Source: Litorivita sp050633545 (lineage in GTDB: Bacteria; Pseudomonadota; Alphaproteobacteria; Rhodobacterales; Rhodobacteraceae). From it: 64,000 nucleotides of DNA. The DNA is taken from NCBI GenBank assembly GCA_050633545.1, contig JBOEGS010000009.1, positions 32,126-96,125 on the forward strand, given 5' to 3'. Positions 7,788 through 16,596 of the stretch are shown here, piece after piece; position 1 is the stretch's first letter, and every line of letters starts with the position of its first letter. The position numbers were made by a program, and so were the translations under genes. The notes beneath the pieces were generated by a model. It ran no database searches and was not told the origin of the DNA. It was given only the letters and a program-made list of their open reading frames with translations.

Positions 7788-8097
7788 ATGAAACCTATCA
7801 TTGGACCTTTGGGTCTTGCAGGCACCGTCGCGGCGGCAATATCTCGGGCAGCAGCACCTTCTATGGCTCCTACAGCTATAATGGCGTCGATAACCTCGGC
7901 AGCGGCGCCTATCACTATAACGGCGCTCTTCGCACCTCGGGCGGAACCTACATTGGCTTCGCTGATCCCTATTCGGATGCCGGCAACGGGTCGGTTTCCG
8001 AAGCCGCCCCTGCGGTTTTGCTGCCTGCGGCAATGCCTTTGCTGCTGCTCGGCCTTGGCGGTCTGGGTGTTGCCGCGCGGCGCAAAAAGCCGCATAA
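7788..8097 (+). pseudogene. VPLPA-type sorting-signal protein, frame disrupted
   Basis: A good ribosome binding site (GGGGAG) precedes ATG 7788, which opens a signal-peptide-like start, MKPIIGPLGLAGTVAAA. From about 7840 sensible protein continues in another frame (NISGSSTFYGSYSYNG, ending with PAAMPLLLLGLGGLGV and an RRKK basic end), which is the layout of a VPLPA/PEP-CTERM-like sorting tail. At the A5 run (8084-8088) a further single-base shift would give an RRKKAA ending and the TAA at 8095. Two apparent one-base losses within 310 bp suggest a decaying gene or sequencing errors. A terminator follows directly, which supports a real transcription unit. Confidence 0.6.
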
Positions 8098-8115
8098 ACA
8101 ATACCATATAGCGAT

Positions 8116-8145
8116 AAAGCGGGCTGCATTTGCGGCCCGTTTTTT
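8116..8145 (+). terminator. Terminator after the frame-disrupted gene
   Basis: Stem CGGGC (8120-8124) with GCCCG (8135-8139), continued inward by TGC/GCG pairing around an ATTT loop, and followed by six T. Confidence 0.85.
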
Positions 8146-8269
8146 GTGGCTATGCAATTTTTGTGGCCTGCGCGGGCGGCCTGCGGTCAAAGCCGCCCCG
8201 ATGCGCCGCATCCGCGCCCTGCCGCGTGCCATTTTGGCATGGCGGGCGGCTGTGTCTCTCGAAAACCTG

Positions 8270-8354
8270 TGGTGCGGGTGAAGGGACTCGAACCCCCACG
8301 CCTCGCGGCGCCAGAACCTAAATCTGGTGCGTCTACCAATTCCGCCACACCCGC
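8270..8354 (-). tRNA. tRNA-Leu (anticodon UAG)
   Basis: On the minus strand the sequence starts GCGGGTGTGGCGGAATTGG and ends with GGTTCGAGTCC, the acceptor CACCCGC and an encoded CCA. The 7-bp acceptor stem pairs fully. The anticodon arm is CCAGA-TTTAGGT-TCTGG, giving UAG. The 85-nt length and long variable arm are those of a class II leucine tRNA. The flanking gaps (8146-8269 and 8355-8615) hold no gene that I can support. Confidence 0.97.
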
Positions 8355-8615
8355 ATCCAACGGCCCCGCAGATCGAAACAACGGGCCGAACGAGCCGTGC
8401 AATAGCAAATCCTCAAACCCGTTGCGAGCGGAAAATCACGCCTTGGCACAGATGGCGCGCAGGGGCGGCGCGGGCCATGCCGCAAAGGGATTGGCGCGGT
8501 CGGGTCTGCTCAAATGCGACATAAATCCGCGCGGCTGCCCGAGGCAGGGTAACGAATTCTTGGCGATTGGCTTGCTACACGGGGTCCAAACCCGTTTCAA
8601 AACCCGAGGTCACGC

Positions 8616-11153
8616 ATGTCCCGTATCGTCACAAGGCTCTCCATCGGTCACATCATGTTTTTGTTCATCGCAATCGGATTCGCGGTGGCGCTGTTTTTCG
8701 CGCAAATGCAATTGCGTGACAAAATGGAGAGATCGCGCGAACTCGGCTCCCTGCCCCATTTCGCGACGTTGACACGCGAGGTTGGCAAGCTGGTGCATGA
8801 GTTGCAGGTCGAACGCGGCATGAGCGTGGTTTTCCTCACCTCGCGGGGCGAACGGTTTGCCAGTGAATTGCAAGAACAGCGCAGCCGTGTCGATCTGGAA
8901 CAGGCGACGTTTGACGCCGATGTTACCGAGGCCTTGCCGCTGTTGCCGCCCGCCGCCGCCGAGCGGGTGCAGGCGCTCTCGCAACATCTGGCCACGCTTC
9001 TGGCGGGGCGCGCGGCGATTGACGCCTTCGAGATCGCACCGCTCGAGGCCGCAGGCAATTACACCAATTTCCACCATGCGACCTTTGCCGCGGTGGGTGA
9101 TCTGGCGCAAAGCGTGCCCTCGGGGCGGCTGTCCTATCTGATGCAGCGCCATTCGACGCTTCTGGCCGCCAAGGACATGGCGGGGCTGGAGCGCGCGGTG
9201 GGCGCAAGCGGGCTTGAGGCCGCGTCAGGCGACACCGGCACCGGCGTTTTCGAGATAGCGACCCTCGCACGGTTTCGCGGGCTGATCGATCAACAAGGCG
9301 CGTTGCAAAACCACGTTCTGGCGACCTCCAGCGACTCGGTCGGTGCACAGTTGCAAGAGGTTCTGATGAGCGATGCGGCGCTACAGATCGACGAATGGCG
9401 CGCCTATATCTTGGACGATGACGCCTTGGCGATGGGCGATATCACCGTGGACGAATGGTTCACCGCCATCACCACCAAGATCGAAGCCCTGCTCGCGGTC
9501 GAGAACGCAAGCGGCGAGATATTGCAAGCCGACGCCGATGCCGCCGCAGGCGAGGCGCAGGCAGCCGTGATGCAAAACTTCATCCTTCTGGGCGTGGCCC
9601 TGCTCTTGTCCGGTGTGTTCTGCTTTGCGATTTATCGCAGCTATCGCAAGGCCTTGGCGCAAATTCTCGCGCCGATGGCGGAATTGGCCGATGGCAATAC
9701 CGATGTGTCGATCCCCGATGTGCGCCGTCATGAATTGGGCCAGATCGCCAGCGGTTTGCGGGTGTTTCGCGACAATGGCGCGGCGCGCCAAGCCGCCGTT
9801 GCCGCCGAGGATGCGGCGCGCAAAACCGCCGTCGAGGAAATCGCCGAGGTGATTGCGCGCTGCAAGGAGGGGCAATTCGACCTCTTTATCGATCTGCAAA
9901 ACAAGTCCGGCACCTTCCACACGCTCAGCGCCGCGATCAATGACATTGTGAAACTGTCGGGCGAGGCGATCGAGACGCAGCAACGGTTTGAGGCCAAGCA
10001 GCGCGCCGAGCACGAAGCCGCCGCCGCGCGCGATGCCAAGGCCTCTGCCGAATTGGCCACGGTTGTCGAGGCCTGCTCGAACGGGGATTTCTCGCAACGC
10101 GTGCCCGAAGAGGATAAGGTCGGCGCCTTCCTTGAATTGTCGCAAGGGGTGAACCGGATTTCCGAAGTAACGCAAAGCGGTCTGGAAGACATCCGCATGG
10201 TTCTGGCCGGATTGGCCGAGGGCGATTTGACCCGCGAGATGCGCGCCGATCACCAAGGCGTGTTCCGCGATATCCGCGACGCGGCCCATCGCACCACGCA
10301 GGTTCTGGCCGAGATCGTCAAAGACATCACCGGATCGGCGCGGCTGGTCGGAGAGACGGCGGACAACCTCGGGCGTTCGGGGGTCGAACTGGCCGCGCGC
10401 ACCGAAGAGCAAAATGCCGCCGTGCAATCGTCGAGCGAGACCATCTCGGCCCTCGCCCGCGGGGCCAGCGACAATGCCAAAGAGGCCAATGGCGGCGCGA
10501 AAATGGCGCAAACCCTGCGCGATGTGGCCGAAGGCGGCGCGCGCACGGTGAGCGAGGCGATCACCGCCATGGGCCATGTGGAAACCGCCTCCAGCCGCAT
10601 TGCCGAAATCACCAGCACCATCGACGAAATTGCCTTCCAGACCAATCTTCTGGCGCTCAATGCCTCGGTCGAGGCGGCGCGGGCCGGATCGGCGGGCAAG
10701 GGCTTTGCCGTGGTGGCGACCGAGGTGCGCGGGCTGGCGGCGCGCTGCGCCGATGCATCGCAACAGATCGCCGAGCTGATCGCCGAGAACGTGCGCGAGG
10801 TCGAAGGCAGCGCGCGCCATGTGAAAGGCAGCGGCGAGGTGTTTGAGCAGATCCAGGAGGGGATCGAACCCTTGGTGGTGATGATCTCGGCGATTGCCGA
10901 ACGCTCCAGCGCGCAAAGCGAGCGCGCGCAAACCGCGCAGGGCGCCGTGGCCGAAATCGCCGTGGCCACCAACCAGAACGCCGAATTGACCCAGCAATAT
11001 GCCGCCGTCACCGAAACCCTCGCCCGCAACAGCGAGACTTTGCGCGATCTGATCGGCTTCTTTAACGTCGATGGAATGGAGAAAAGCGACGGTTACGACG
11101 ATTTCGCCGGAGACGAGGCCCGCGCGGCTTATGACGAGGCCGACGTCGCCTGA
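8616..11153 (+). CDS. Methyl-accepting chemotaxis protein with NIT-like sensor and repeated HAMP domains
   Basis: An 845-residue chemoreceptor. TM1 is at about 8-29. The periplasmic part (30-320) has the nitrate/nitrite-sensing (NIT) domain motif KLVHELQVERGMSVVFL. TM2 is at about 322-341. Then come four HAMP-like units (cores PMAELADGNTDVSIPD, ARCKEGQFDLFIDLQ, EACSNGDFSQRVPEED and VLAGLAEGDLTREMRAD), followed by the signalling domain with the conserved hairpin tip EIAFQTNLLALNASVEAARA near residue 670. It relays ligand state to CheA/CheW. No CheR/CheB-tethering pentapeptide is seen at the C-terminus and no che genes are adjacent. A GAGGT site precedes ATG 8616. Confidence 0.95.
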   Translation: MSRIVTRLSIGHIMFLFIAIGFAVALFFAQMQLRDKMERSRELGSLPHFATLTREVGKLVHELQVERGMSVVFLTSRGERFASELQEQRSRVDLEQATFDADVTEALPLLPPAAAERVQALSQHLATLLAGRAAIDAFEIAPLEAAGNYTNFHHATFAAVGDLAQSVPSGRLSYLMQRHSTLLAAKDMAGLERAVGASGLEAASGDTGTGVFEIATLARFRGLIDQQGALQNHVLATSSDSVGAQLQEVLMSDAALQIDEWRAYILDDDALAMGDITVDEWFTAITTKIEALLAVENASGEILQADADAAAGEAQAAVMQNFILLGVALLLSGVFCFAIYRSYRKALAQILAPMAELADGNTDVSIPDVRRHELGQIASGLRVFRDNGAARQAAVAAEDAARKTAVEEIAEVIARCKEGQFDLFIDLQNKSGTFHTLSAAINDIVKLSGEAIETQQRFEAKQRAEHEAAAARDAKASAELATVVEACSNGDFSQRVPEEDKVGAFLELSQGVNRISEVTQSGLEDIRMVLAGLAEGDLTREMRADHQGVFRDIRDAAHRTTQVLAEIVKDITGSARLVGETADNLGRSGVELAARTEEQNAAVQSSSETISALARGASDNAKEANGGAKMAQTLRDVAEGGARTVSEAITAMGHVETASSRIAEITSTIDEIAFQTNLLALNASVEAARAGSAGKGFAVVATEVRGLAARCADASQQIAELIAENVREVEGSARHVKGSGEVFEQIQEGIEPLVVMISAIAERSSAQSERAQTAQGAVAEIAVATNQNAELTQQYAAVTETLARNSETLRDLIGFFNVDGMEKSDGYDDFAGDEARAAYDEADVA

Positions 11154-11193
11154 TCCTCGCATCCGGCTCGATTCATTGAGGAAAACACCTAGA

Positions 11194-11239
11194 GCGCGCC
11201 CATGGCATCGCGGTCACATCCGCGGCGCAATGGGCGCGC
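11194..11239. other. 46-nt two-tier hairpin after the chemoreceptor gene
   Basis: The 10-bp perfect arms GCGCGCCCAT (11194-11203) and ATGGGCGCGC (11230-11239) enclose a second 5-bp stem, CGCGG (11209-11213) with CCGCG (11220-11224), around a TCACAT loop. No T run follows on either strand. It could act as a transcript 3'-end or RNA stability element. Confidence 0.6.
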
Positions 11240-11322
11240 GGGCCGTGAAATGCCCTAGGAATGTCCTTAATGCTGCCTTAATCTAGGTTAATAAATTGAG
11301 GCAGATAACAGCGAGAAACGCC

Positions 11323-11841
11323 ATGAAACCGAATACGGTCCGGCGCACCGCAGCAGAGCAATCTGCCAAGGCAGCGCATAGTGAAGAACTCCAACGCAAC
11401 CAAGGCCTTATGGCCGGTAGCGTCGTCTTGACCCTAGAAGGCGAAATGCCGGTGGAATTCCTGTCCCCCGGAGACCGGGTGATCACCCGTGACAGCGGCA
11501 TGGCCGTGGTGCGCGCCGTGCACCGCCGTTTGGCGCATATCGAAACCGTTCATATCAAGGCCGGATCTTTGGGCCATGCGCGCCCCGAAAGCGATGTGAC
11601 CTTACCCGCCAGCCAAGAGGTGCTGATCCGCGATTGGCGCGCCGAGGCGCTTTTCGGCAGCAAACAGGCATTGGTGCCCGCGCGCCGTTTGGCCGATGGC
11701 GAATTTGTCACCTTGCAAGCCGCCCGCGACGTGACGCTGCATATCGTCGAGTTTGACCGCGAACATGTGATCTATGCCGACGGGCTCGAGGTCTCCTGCC
11801 CGCTTTTGCAAGAGCGCCGCGTCAAGGCCGAGGCGGCCTGA
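11323..11841 (+). CDS. Hint-domain protein lacking the usual nucleophile cysteine
   Basis: A 172-residue protein of the Hint (Hedgehog/intein) type common in Rhodobacterales. After a charged N-terminal stretch comes GLMAGSVVLTLEGEMPVEFL, then SPGDRVITRDSGMAVVRAV, the usual Hint core strands. The later block LPASQEVLIRDWRAEALFG contains the region where active Hint domains carry a conserved His. Active domains begin with Cys or Ser at the splice junction; here that position reads AGS after MA, with no Cys, so self-processing is doubtful. The frame opens at a TTG at 11296, but ATG 11323 is the likelier start. No secretion signal is visible. Confidence 0.75.
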   Translation: MKPNTVRRTAAEQSAKAAHSEELQRNQGLMAGSVVLTLEGEMPVEFLSPGDRVITRDSGMAVVRAVHRRLAHIETVHIKAGSLGHARPESDVTLPASQEVLIRDWRAEALFGSKQALVPARRLADGEFVTLQAARDVTLHIVEFDREHVIYADGLEVSCPLLQERRVKAEAA

Positions 11842-11877
11842 GCCGCGCGCCTTACAGATTTTGACCTGAATTCCAGC

Positions 11878-11908
11878 AAGGCCCTCCTGTAAAACGGGGG
11901 GCCTTTTT
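11878..11908 (+). terminator. Terminator of the Hint-domain gene
   Basis: AAGGCCC (11878-11884) pairs with GGGCCTT (11899-11905), followed by T residues up to 11908. The minus-strand nnr gene ends 17 bp further on. Confidence 0.85.
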
Positions 11909-11924
11909 GCATATCGGAGCCGCT

Positions 11925-13499
11925 TCAGGTGAGGCCAAGCGCGCTCATCACCTGCGGCAGTTGCTCGGGCAGGTCTTCGGCGATCAGCCCTGCCCCGAAG
12001 CTGCGCGCGCAGTCCACATGCAAAGTGGCGGCCATTTCGGCGCAGCCGGATACCGCCCCGCCCCGCGCCAAAAGCCCCGTGATGAACCCCGCCAGAACAT
12101 CGCCCGATCCGGCGGTGGCCAGCCACGGCGCGGCGCGATCATATTGCGCCGAGGAGAGGATCGCGCGGCCCGACGCCTGCGCGATCACCGTATCGCGCCC
12201 CTTATAGAGCACCGTGCAGCCCGCCGCAGCGGCGGCCTCGCGGGTGGCATCCACCTTGGAATAGGCGGGGCCTTTGAGCGGCGCGGCCTGCAATCGCGCG
12301 GCAATCTGGGGGAAAAGACGCGCAAATTCGCCCGCATGGGGCGTCAAGATGCAACCCTCATGCAGCAAACCCATCAGATCAGGATTTTGCGACAGGGCGG
12401 TGAGTGCATCGGCGTCCAGAACCATGCGCCGCCGCGCCTCCAAAGCCACCGGCAATAAGGCCGCCGCGCGCTCACCCCCCAATCCGGGCCCAAGGCACAA
12501 CGCATTGATGCGCGTGTCGGTCAGCGCGGCGCGCAGGTCTTCGGGGCTGTCGATGGGCAGGGTCATGACCGATGTGACCTGCGCCGCGACTTCGGGGATT
12601 GCGGCCTCGGGCACGCCGAGGGTCACCAACCCCGCCCCGATCCGCAGCGCCCCGCGCGCCGCCAATCGCGCCGCGCCGGTTTTGCCCGAAGGGCCGCACA
12701 GAACCAGCGCATGGCCATGAGTATATTTGTGCGTGTCGGGCGTTTTCGACAAAATCGCGGGATGCGGCGCAGCGGCCAGCCTGACAGATGGGTGAGGCGC
12801 AGCTGTGGCGGGCCCCAGCCCGATATCCTTCACCACCAGTTCGCCGCAAGCGGCAGGACCATCGGCAAGGTAATGCCCCGCTTTGGCCGATTGAAAGGTG
12901 ACGGTGAGAGCGGCAAAACGGGCCTCAAAAGGGCGGGCGCCGTTCGGATTGGCGACCAGCACACGCCCGCTATCAAGGCACAATCCCGAGGGCGCATCGA
13001 CGCTGACCATTTGCGCGGCGTAATCATCGCCGCCGGACCCGCCGAGGTGGCGCAACACCTGCGCCAGTTCCCCATCCGGCGCGCGGCTCAGCCCCGTGCC
13101 GAAAATCGCGTCGATATAGAGATCGGCGATGTTGCGGCCGCCCTTGCGAAACGCACGCTCCGACAGGGGCAGCACATCGCCCATGGCGCTCCAGCGATCA
13201 AAATTCGCCCGCGCATCGGGGGGCAGTTTGGCGGCATCTCCATGAAGGAAGACCGTGACCTCCCATCCGCTTTGCCGGAGCAGTCGCGCGATAACAAAGC
13301 CGTCGCCGCCATTGTTGCCCGGCCCGCACAGCACCACGGCGCGGTAGGAGGATTTGGCCAGATGCGGCCAATGCGCCATGATCGCCTCGACCACGCCGCG
13401 CCCTGCGCGTTCCATCAATTCCAGTCCCGTGACCGCGCCTGAGTCGATGGCGGCGGCCTCGATGGCGCGCATTTGGGCGGATGTGAGCAATTCGGACAT
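11925..13499 (-). CDS. nnr: Bifunctional NAD(P)H-hydrate epimerase / ADP-dependent dehydratase
   Basis: Repairs hydrated NAD(P)H in the cytoplasm: the N-domain epimerises R- and S-NAD(P)HX and the C-domain dehydrates the S form using ADP. The 524-residue protein has the epimerase motif LCGPGNNGGDGFVIARLL near residue 60. The kinase-like C-domain (from about 235) has HKYTHGHALVLCG, LTPHAGEFARLFP and the nucleotide-binding TAGSGDVLAG. Both halves are complete. The frame continues to 13568, but AGGA 6 nt from the ATG at 13499 favours the MSELLTSAQMRAIE start. It diverges from glnB. Confidence 0.95.
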   Translation of the reverse strand: MSELLTSAQMRAIEAAAIDSGAVTGLELMERAGRGVVEAIMAHWPHLAKSSYRAVVLCGPGNNGGDGFVIARLLRQSGWEVTVFLHGDAAKLPPDARANFDRWSAMGDVLPLSERAFRKGGRNIADLYIDAIFGTGLSRAPDGELAQVLRHLGGSGGDDYAAQMVSVDAPSGLCLDSGRVLVANPNGARPFEARFAALTVTFQSAKAGHYLADGPAACGELVVKDIGLGPATAAPHPSVRLAAAPHPAILSKTPDTHKYTHGHALVLCGPSGKTGAARLAARGALRIGAGLVTLGVPEAAIPEVAAQVTSVMTLPIDSPEDLRAALTDTRINALCLGPGLGGERAAALLPVALEARRRMVLDADALTALSQNPDLMGLLHEGCILTPHAGEFARLFPQIAARLQAAPLKGPAYSKVDATREAAAAAGCTVLYKGRDTVIAQASGRAILSSAQYDRAAPWLATAGSGDVLAGFITGLLARGGAVSGCAEMAATLHVDCARSFGAGLIAEDLPEQLPQVMSALGLT

Positions 13500-13693
13500 A
13501 TGGTTTCCTGCGGCAAAGGCGGTCGGGACGCGATAATCGTTTTTAAACTGCGCAAATTTTACGCACAAAGCGCAATTTTGAGGCGGTCACTCTGGATTCC
13601 CCTTGGCTCCCAGCGTAGAGACAGCTTAGCCAATTGAGGCGGCTGGGGGAAAGTGATCTCACCGCCATGACAGAAAACGAGGAGGCCGCCCGT

Positions 13694-14032
13694 ATGAAAA
13701 AGATCGAAGCGATCATCAAGCCGTTCAAGCTGGACGAAGTCAAAGAAGCGTTGCAAGACGTTGGCGTTCAGGGGCTTTCGGTGATCGAAGTCAAAGGGTT
13801 TGGCCGTCAAAAGGGCCACACGGAATTGTATCGCGGCGCTGAATATGTCGTCGATTTCCTGCCCAAAGTGAAAATCGAAGTCGTGCTCGAAGACGATCTC
13901 GTGGATGGGGCCATCGAGGCCATCATCGGCGCCGCCAAGACCGACAAGATCGGCGATGGCAAGATTTTCGTCTCGCCCGTCGAACAAGCCATCCGCATCC
14001 GCACCGGCGAAAGCGGCTCTGACGCGATCTGA
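13694..14032 (+). CDS. glnB: Nitrogen regulatory protein P-II
   Basis: P-II is a trimeric sensor of 2-oxoglutarate, ATP/ADP and, through uridylylation, glutamine; it controls glutamine synthetase adenylylation and NtrB/NtrC. The 112 residues match the family length. The T-loop segment KGHTELYRGAEY carries the uridylylated Tyr51, and GDGKIFVSPVEQAIRIRTGE is the conserved C-terminal block. The ATG at 13694 follows GAGGAGG by 8 nt; the upstream in-frame ATG lacks such a site. glnA starts 81 bp downstream, so the two are probably cotranscribed, as in other Rhodobacterales. Confidence 0.97.
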   Translation: MKKIEAIIKPFKLDEVKEALQDVGVQGLSVIEVKGFGRQKGHTELYRGAEYVVDFLPKVKIEVVLEDDLVDGAIEAIIGAAKTDKIGDGKIFVSPVEQAIRIRTGESGSDAI

Positions 14033-14113
14033 TCGCGCACCCAATTGCGCGGTGCGTCCCCAGTGGCGCGCCGCCGCGAACACCACCATTTCCAAACGAG
14101 AAGGGACAAGGGA

Positions 14114-15520
14114 ATGAGCATTCAAGCAGTTCTCAAGCAGATGAAAGACGAAGAGATCGAATATCTCGACGTCCGTTTTACCGATCCGCGCGGCAAGTTG
14201 CAGCACGTCACAGTGATCTGTGATGAGGTCGACGAAGATTTCCTCGAAGGCGGCTTTATGTTCGACGGCTCGTCGATCGAAGGCTGGAAGTCGATTGAAG
14301 CCTCGGACATGAAGTTGATCTTCGACACCGAAAGCACCTATATCGACCCCTTCTATGCGGAAAAAACGCTCTGCATCCATTGCTCGGTTGTCGAGCCCGA
14401 CACCGGCGAATCCTATGCACGCGATCCGCGCGGCACGGCGCAAAAGGCCGAAGCCTACCTCAAATCCTCCGGCATCGGCGATGCGGCCTATATGGGCCCC
14501 GAAGCGGAGTTTTTCCTCTTCGACAACGTGAAATACGCCAACACGATGAACAAAGTGTCCTATGAAGTCGATGCAATCGACGGCGCATGGAACACCGACA
14601 CCGATTACGAGATGGGCAACATGGGCCACCGTCCGGGCGTCAAGGGCGGCTATTTCCCCGTCAACCCGACCGACGAATCCCACGATATCCGCGCTGAAAT
14701 GCTCTCGACCATGAAGCGTCTGGGCATGAAAGTGGACAAGCACCACCACGAGGTTGCCTCTTGCCAGCACGAGCTTGGCCTCGTTTTCGGCACCTTGACC
14801 AAACAGGCCGACGAGCTGCAAAAATACAAATACGTTGTGCATAACGTCGCCCATGCCTACGGCAAAACCGCGACCTTCATGCCCAAGCCCATCGCAGGCG
14901 ACAACGGCACCGGTATGCATGTGAACATGTCGATCTGGAAAGACGGCAAGCCTTTGTTCGCAGGCGACAAATACGCCGATCTGTCGCAAGAGGCGCTGTA
15001 TTACATCGGCGGTATCTTGAAGCACGCCAAGGCGCTCAACGCCTTCACCAACCCCTCGACCAACAGCTACAAACGCCTGATCCCGGGGTTTGAAGCGCCG
15101 GTTCTGCGCGCCTATTCGGCAAGCAACCGTTCGGGCTGTGTGCGTATTCCTTTCGCGGAAAGCCCCAAGGCGAAACGCGTCGAAGCACGTTTCCCCGACC
15201 CCGCGTCGAACCCCTACCTGTGCTTTGCAGCGCTGCTGATGGCCGGTCTTGACGGCATCAAGAACAAGATCGATCCGGGCGAAGCCATGGACAAAAACCT
15301 CTATGATCTGCCGCCTGAAGAGCTGGCCGATATCCCGACGGTTTGCGGCTCCTTGCGCGAAGCGATGGAAGAGCTTCATAAAGACATGGACTTCCTCTTG
15401 GCCGGTGACGTGTTCACCAAAGACCAGATCGAAGGCTATATCGACCTGAAAATGGAAGAAATCGAACGCTACGAGCACACGCCTCACCCCGTCGAATTCC
15501 AAATGTACTATAGCTGCTAA
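14114..15520 (+). CDS. glnA: Glutamine synthetase type I
   Basis: Makes glutamine from glutamate, ammonia and ATP; dodecameric cytoplasmic enzyme. The 468 residues match the GSI-beta size. Visible are MFDGSSIEGWKSIEASDM, the ATP/metal-binding GPEAEFFLFD, the HHHEVASCQHELG block, NGTGMHVNMSIWKDG, and NLYDLPPEE in which Tyr397 is the adenylylation site. The start ATG at 14114 follows AAGGGACAAGGGA. It is regulated post-translationally through P-II, encoded just upstream, and has a terminator just after. Confidence 0.98.
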   Translation: MSIQAVLKQMKDEEIEYLDVRFTDPRGKLQHVTVICDEVDEDFLEGGFMFDGSSIEGWKSIEASDMKLIFDTESTYIDPFYAEKTLCIHCSVVEPDTGESYARDPRGTAQKAEAYLKSSGIGDAAYMGPEAEFFLFDNVKYANTMNKVSYEVDAIDGAWNTDTDYEMGNMGHRPGVKGGYFPVNPTDESHDIRAEMLSTMKRLGMKVDKHHHEVASCQHELGLVFGTLTKQADELQKYKYVVHNVAHAYGKTATFMPKPIAGDNGTGMHVNMSIWKDGKPLFAGDKYADLSQEALYYIGGILKHAKALNAFTNPSTNSYKRLIPGFEAPVLRAYSASNRSGCVRIPFAESPKAKRVEARFPDPASNPYLCFAALLMAGLDGIKNKIDPGEAMDKNLYDLPPEELADIPTVCGSLREAMEELHKDMDFLLAGDVFTKDQIEGYIDLKMEEIERYEHTPHPVEFQMYYSC

Positions 15521-15543
15521 TCCCTTAGGATTGCTGCGAAAAG

Positions 15544-15573
15544 AAGGGGCGTCCATTGCGGGCGCCCCTTTTG
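15544..15573 (+). terminator. glnBA operon terminator
   Basis: AAGGGGCG (15544-15551) pairs with CGCCCCTT (15563-15570) and is followed by TTT. Confidence 0.85.
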
Positions 15574-15689
15574 CGTTCTGGCGGCCTTCTGGCGGTCTGC
15601 CTGCGCTGCCCTGCCGCTGGGGGCTTGCCCCGCGCACCGCGCCCGCTAAAGTCGCGGGGGAGTTACCATTTCGCCTTGGGGGGCCGTTT

Positions 15690-16490
15690 ATGTCGCATCT
15701 GTTGAAAACCACCTGTATCGTTTTGGCGCTGGGTCTGGCCGCGCCCGCCGTCGCGGCGCCTTGCGGCAATACCTCGGCGGGCTTTGAGGCGTGGAAGAGC
15801 GCCTTTGCCAAGGAGGCGAAAAAGGCGGGGGTCAAATCCAAAGGCCTCGCGGCGCTCAAGGGCACGCAATATGCCAGCCGCACCATCGCCGCCGATCGCA
15901 ACCAAAAATCGTTCAAATACAGTCTCGAAAAATTCATGCGGGTGCGCGGCGCCGATACGATTGTCGCGCTGGGGCGCAAACGCAAGGCGCGCGATGCGGC
16001 CTTCTACGGCGGGCTGGAAAAACGATATGGCGTGCCCGCAGGGGTGATCTTGGCCATTCACGGCATGGAAACGGGGTTTGGCAATTTCATGGGCGACAGC
16101 AATGTCGTCTCCTCGATTGCCACGCTGGCCTATGATTGCCGCCGCTCGGAGTTTTTCACCGGCCACACGCTCGCCGCCTTGCGGCTTGTGGATCGCGGCG
16201 TGGTCTCGCCCAAAAGCATCGGCGCGAAACACGGCGAGCTTGGCCATACGCAATTCTTGCCTGGCAATGTGGAAACCTACGGGGTGGACGGCAATGGCGA
16301 CGGGCGGCTGGATATGAACAACCTCTCCGACGCTTTGGCCTCGACGGCGAATTTCCTGTCGAAAAAGGGCTGGAAGAGCGGCAAGGGCTATCAGGAGGGC
16401 CAGCCGAATTTTCGCGTGATCAAGGAATGGAATGCGGCGGGGGTTTACCAAAAGGCCATCGCCATCATGGGCGCGCGCATCGACGGATGA
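15690..16490 (+). CDS. Lytic murein transglycosylase, MltB-like family
   Basis: A 266-residue secreted enzyme predicted to cleave the glycan strand of peptidoglycan, leaving 1,6-anhydro ends. The N-terminus is a signal peptide (HLLKTTCIVLALGLAAPAVA, cleavage near AAP). The mature part has a helical lead-in and the transglycosylase core with AIHGMETGFGNFMGD, whose Glu is the likely catalytic acid. GELGHTQFLPGNVETYGVDG matches the family block that binds the substrate, and DGRLDMNNLSDALASTANFL follows. The frame is open back to 15531, but the residues before the ATG at 15690 are low-complexity. It lies alone, 160 bp downstream of glnA beyond a terminator. Confidence 0.9.
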   Translation: MSHLLKTTCIVLALGLAAPAVAAPCGNTSAGFEAWKSAFAKEAKKAGVKSKGLAALKGTQYASRTIAADRNQKSFKYSLEKFMRVRGADTIVALGRKRKARDAAFYGGLEKRYGVPAGVILAIHGMETGFGNFMGDSNVVSSIATLAYDCRRSEFFTGHTLAALRLVDRGVVSPKSIGAKHGELGHTQFLPGNVETYGVDGNGDGRLDMNNLSDALASTANFLSKKGWKSGKGYQEGQPNFRVIKEWNAAGVYQKAIAIMGARIDG

Positions 16491-16596
16491 CTTGACAGGC
16501 CCGCGCCAAGCGGCGTAAAGCGCGCCATGGGGTCAGGCCCCCGCCGCGCGCGCCCTTTGGGGTTTGGTGAAGCCCTGAATCAAAGTTCCGTTTTCA

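Noticed and set aside
7521..8129. 200-codon N-terminal extension of trigger factor
   Set aside because: Arg/Ala-rich translation, outside family length, and a good ribosome binding site lies before the internal ATG at 7520.
13559..15985. 808-codon open frame opposite glnB-glnA
   Set aside because: Low-complexity antisense translation; both glnB and glnA are complete on the plus strand.
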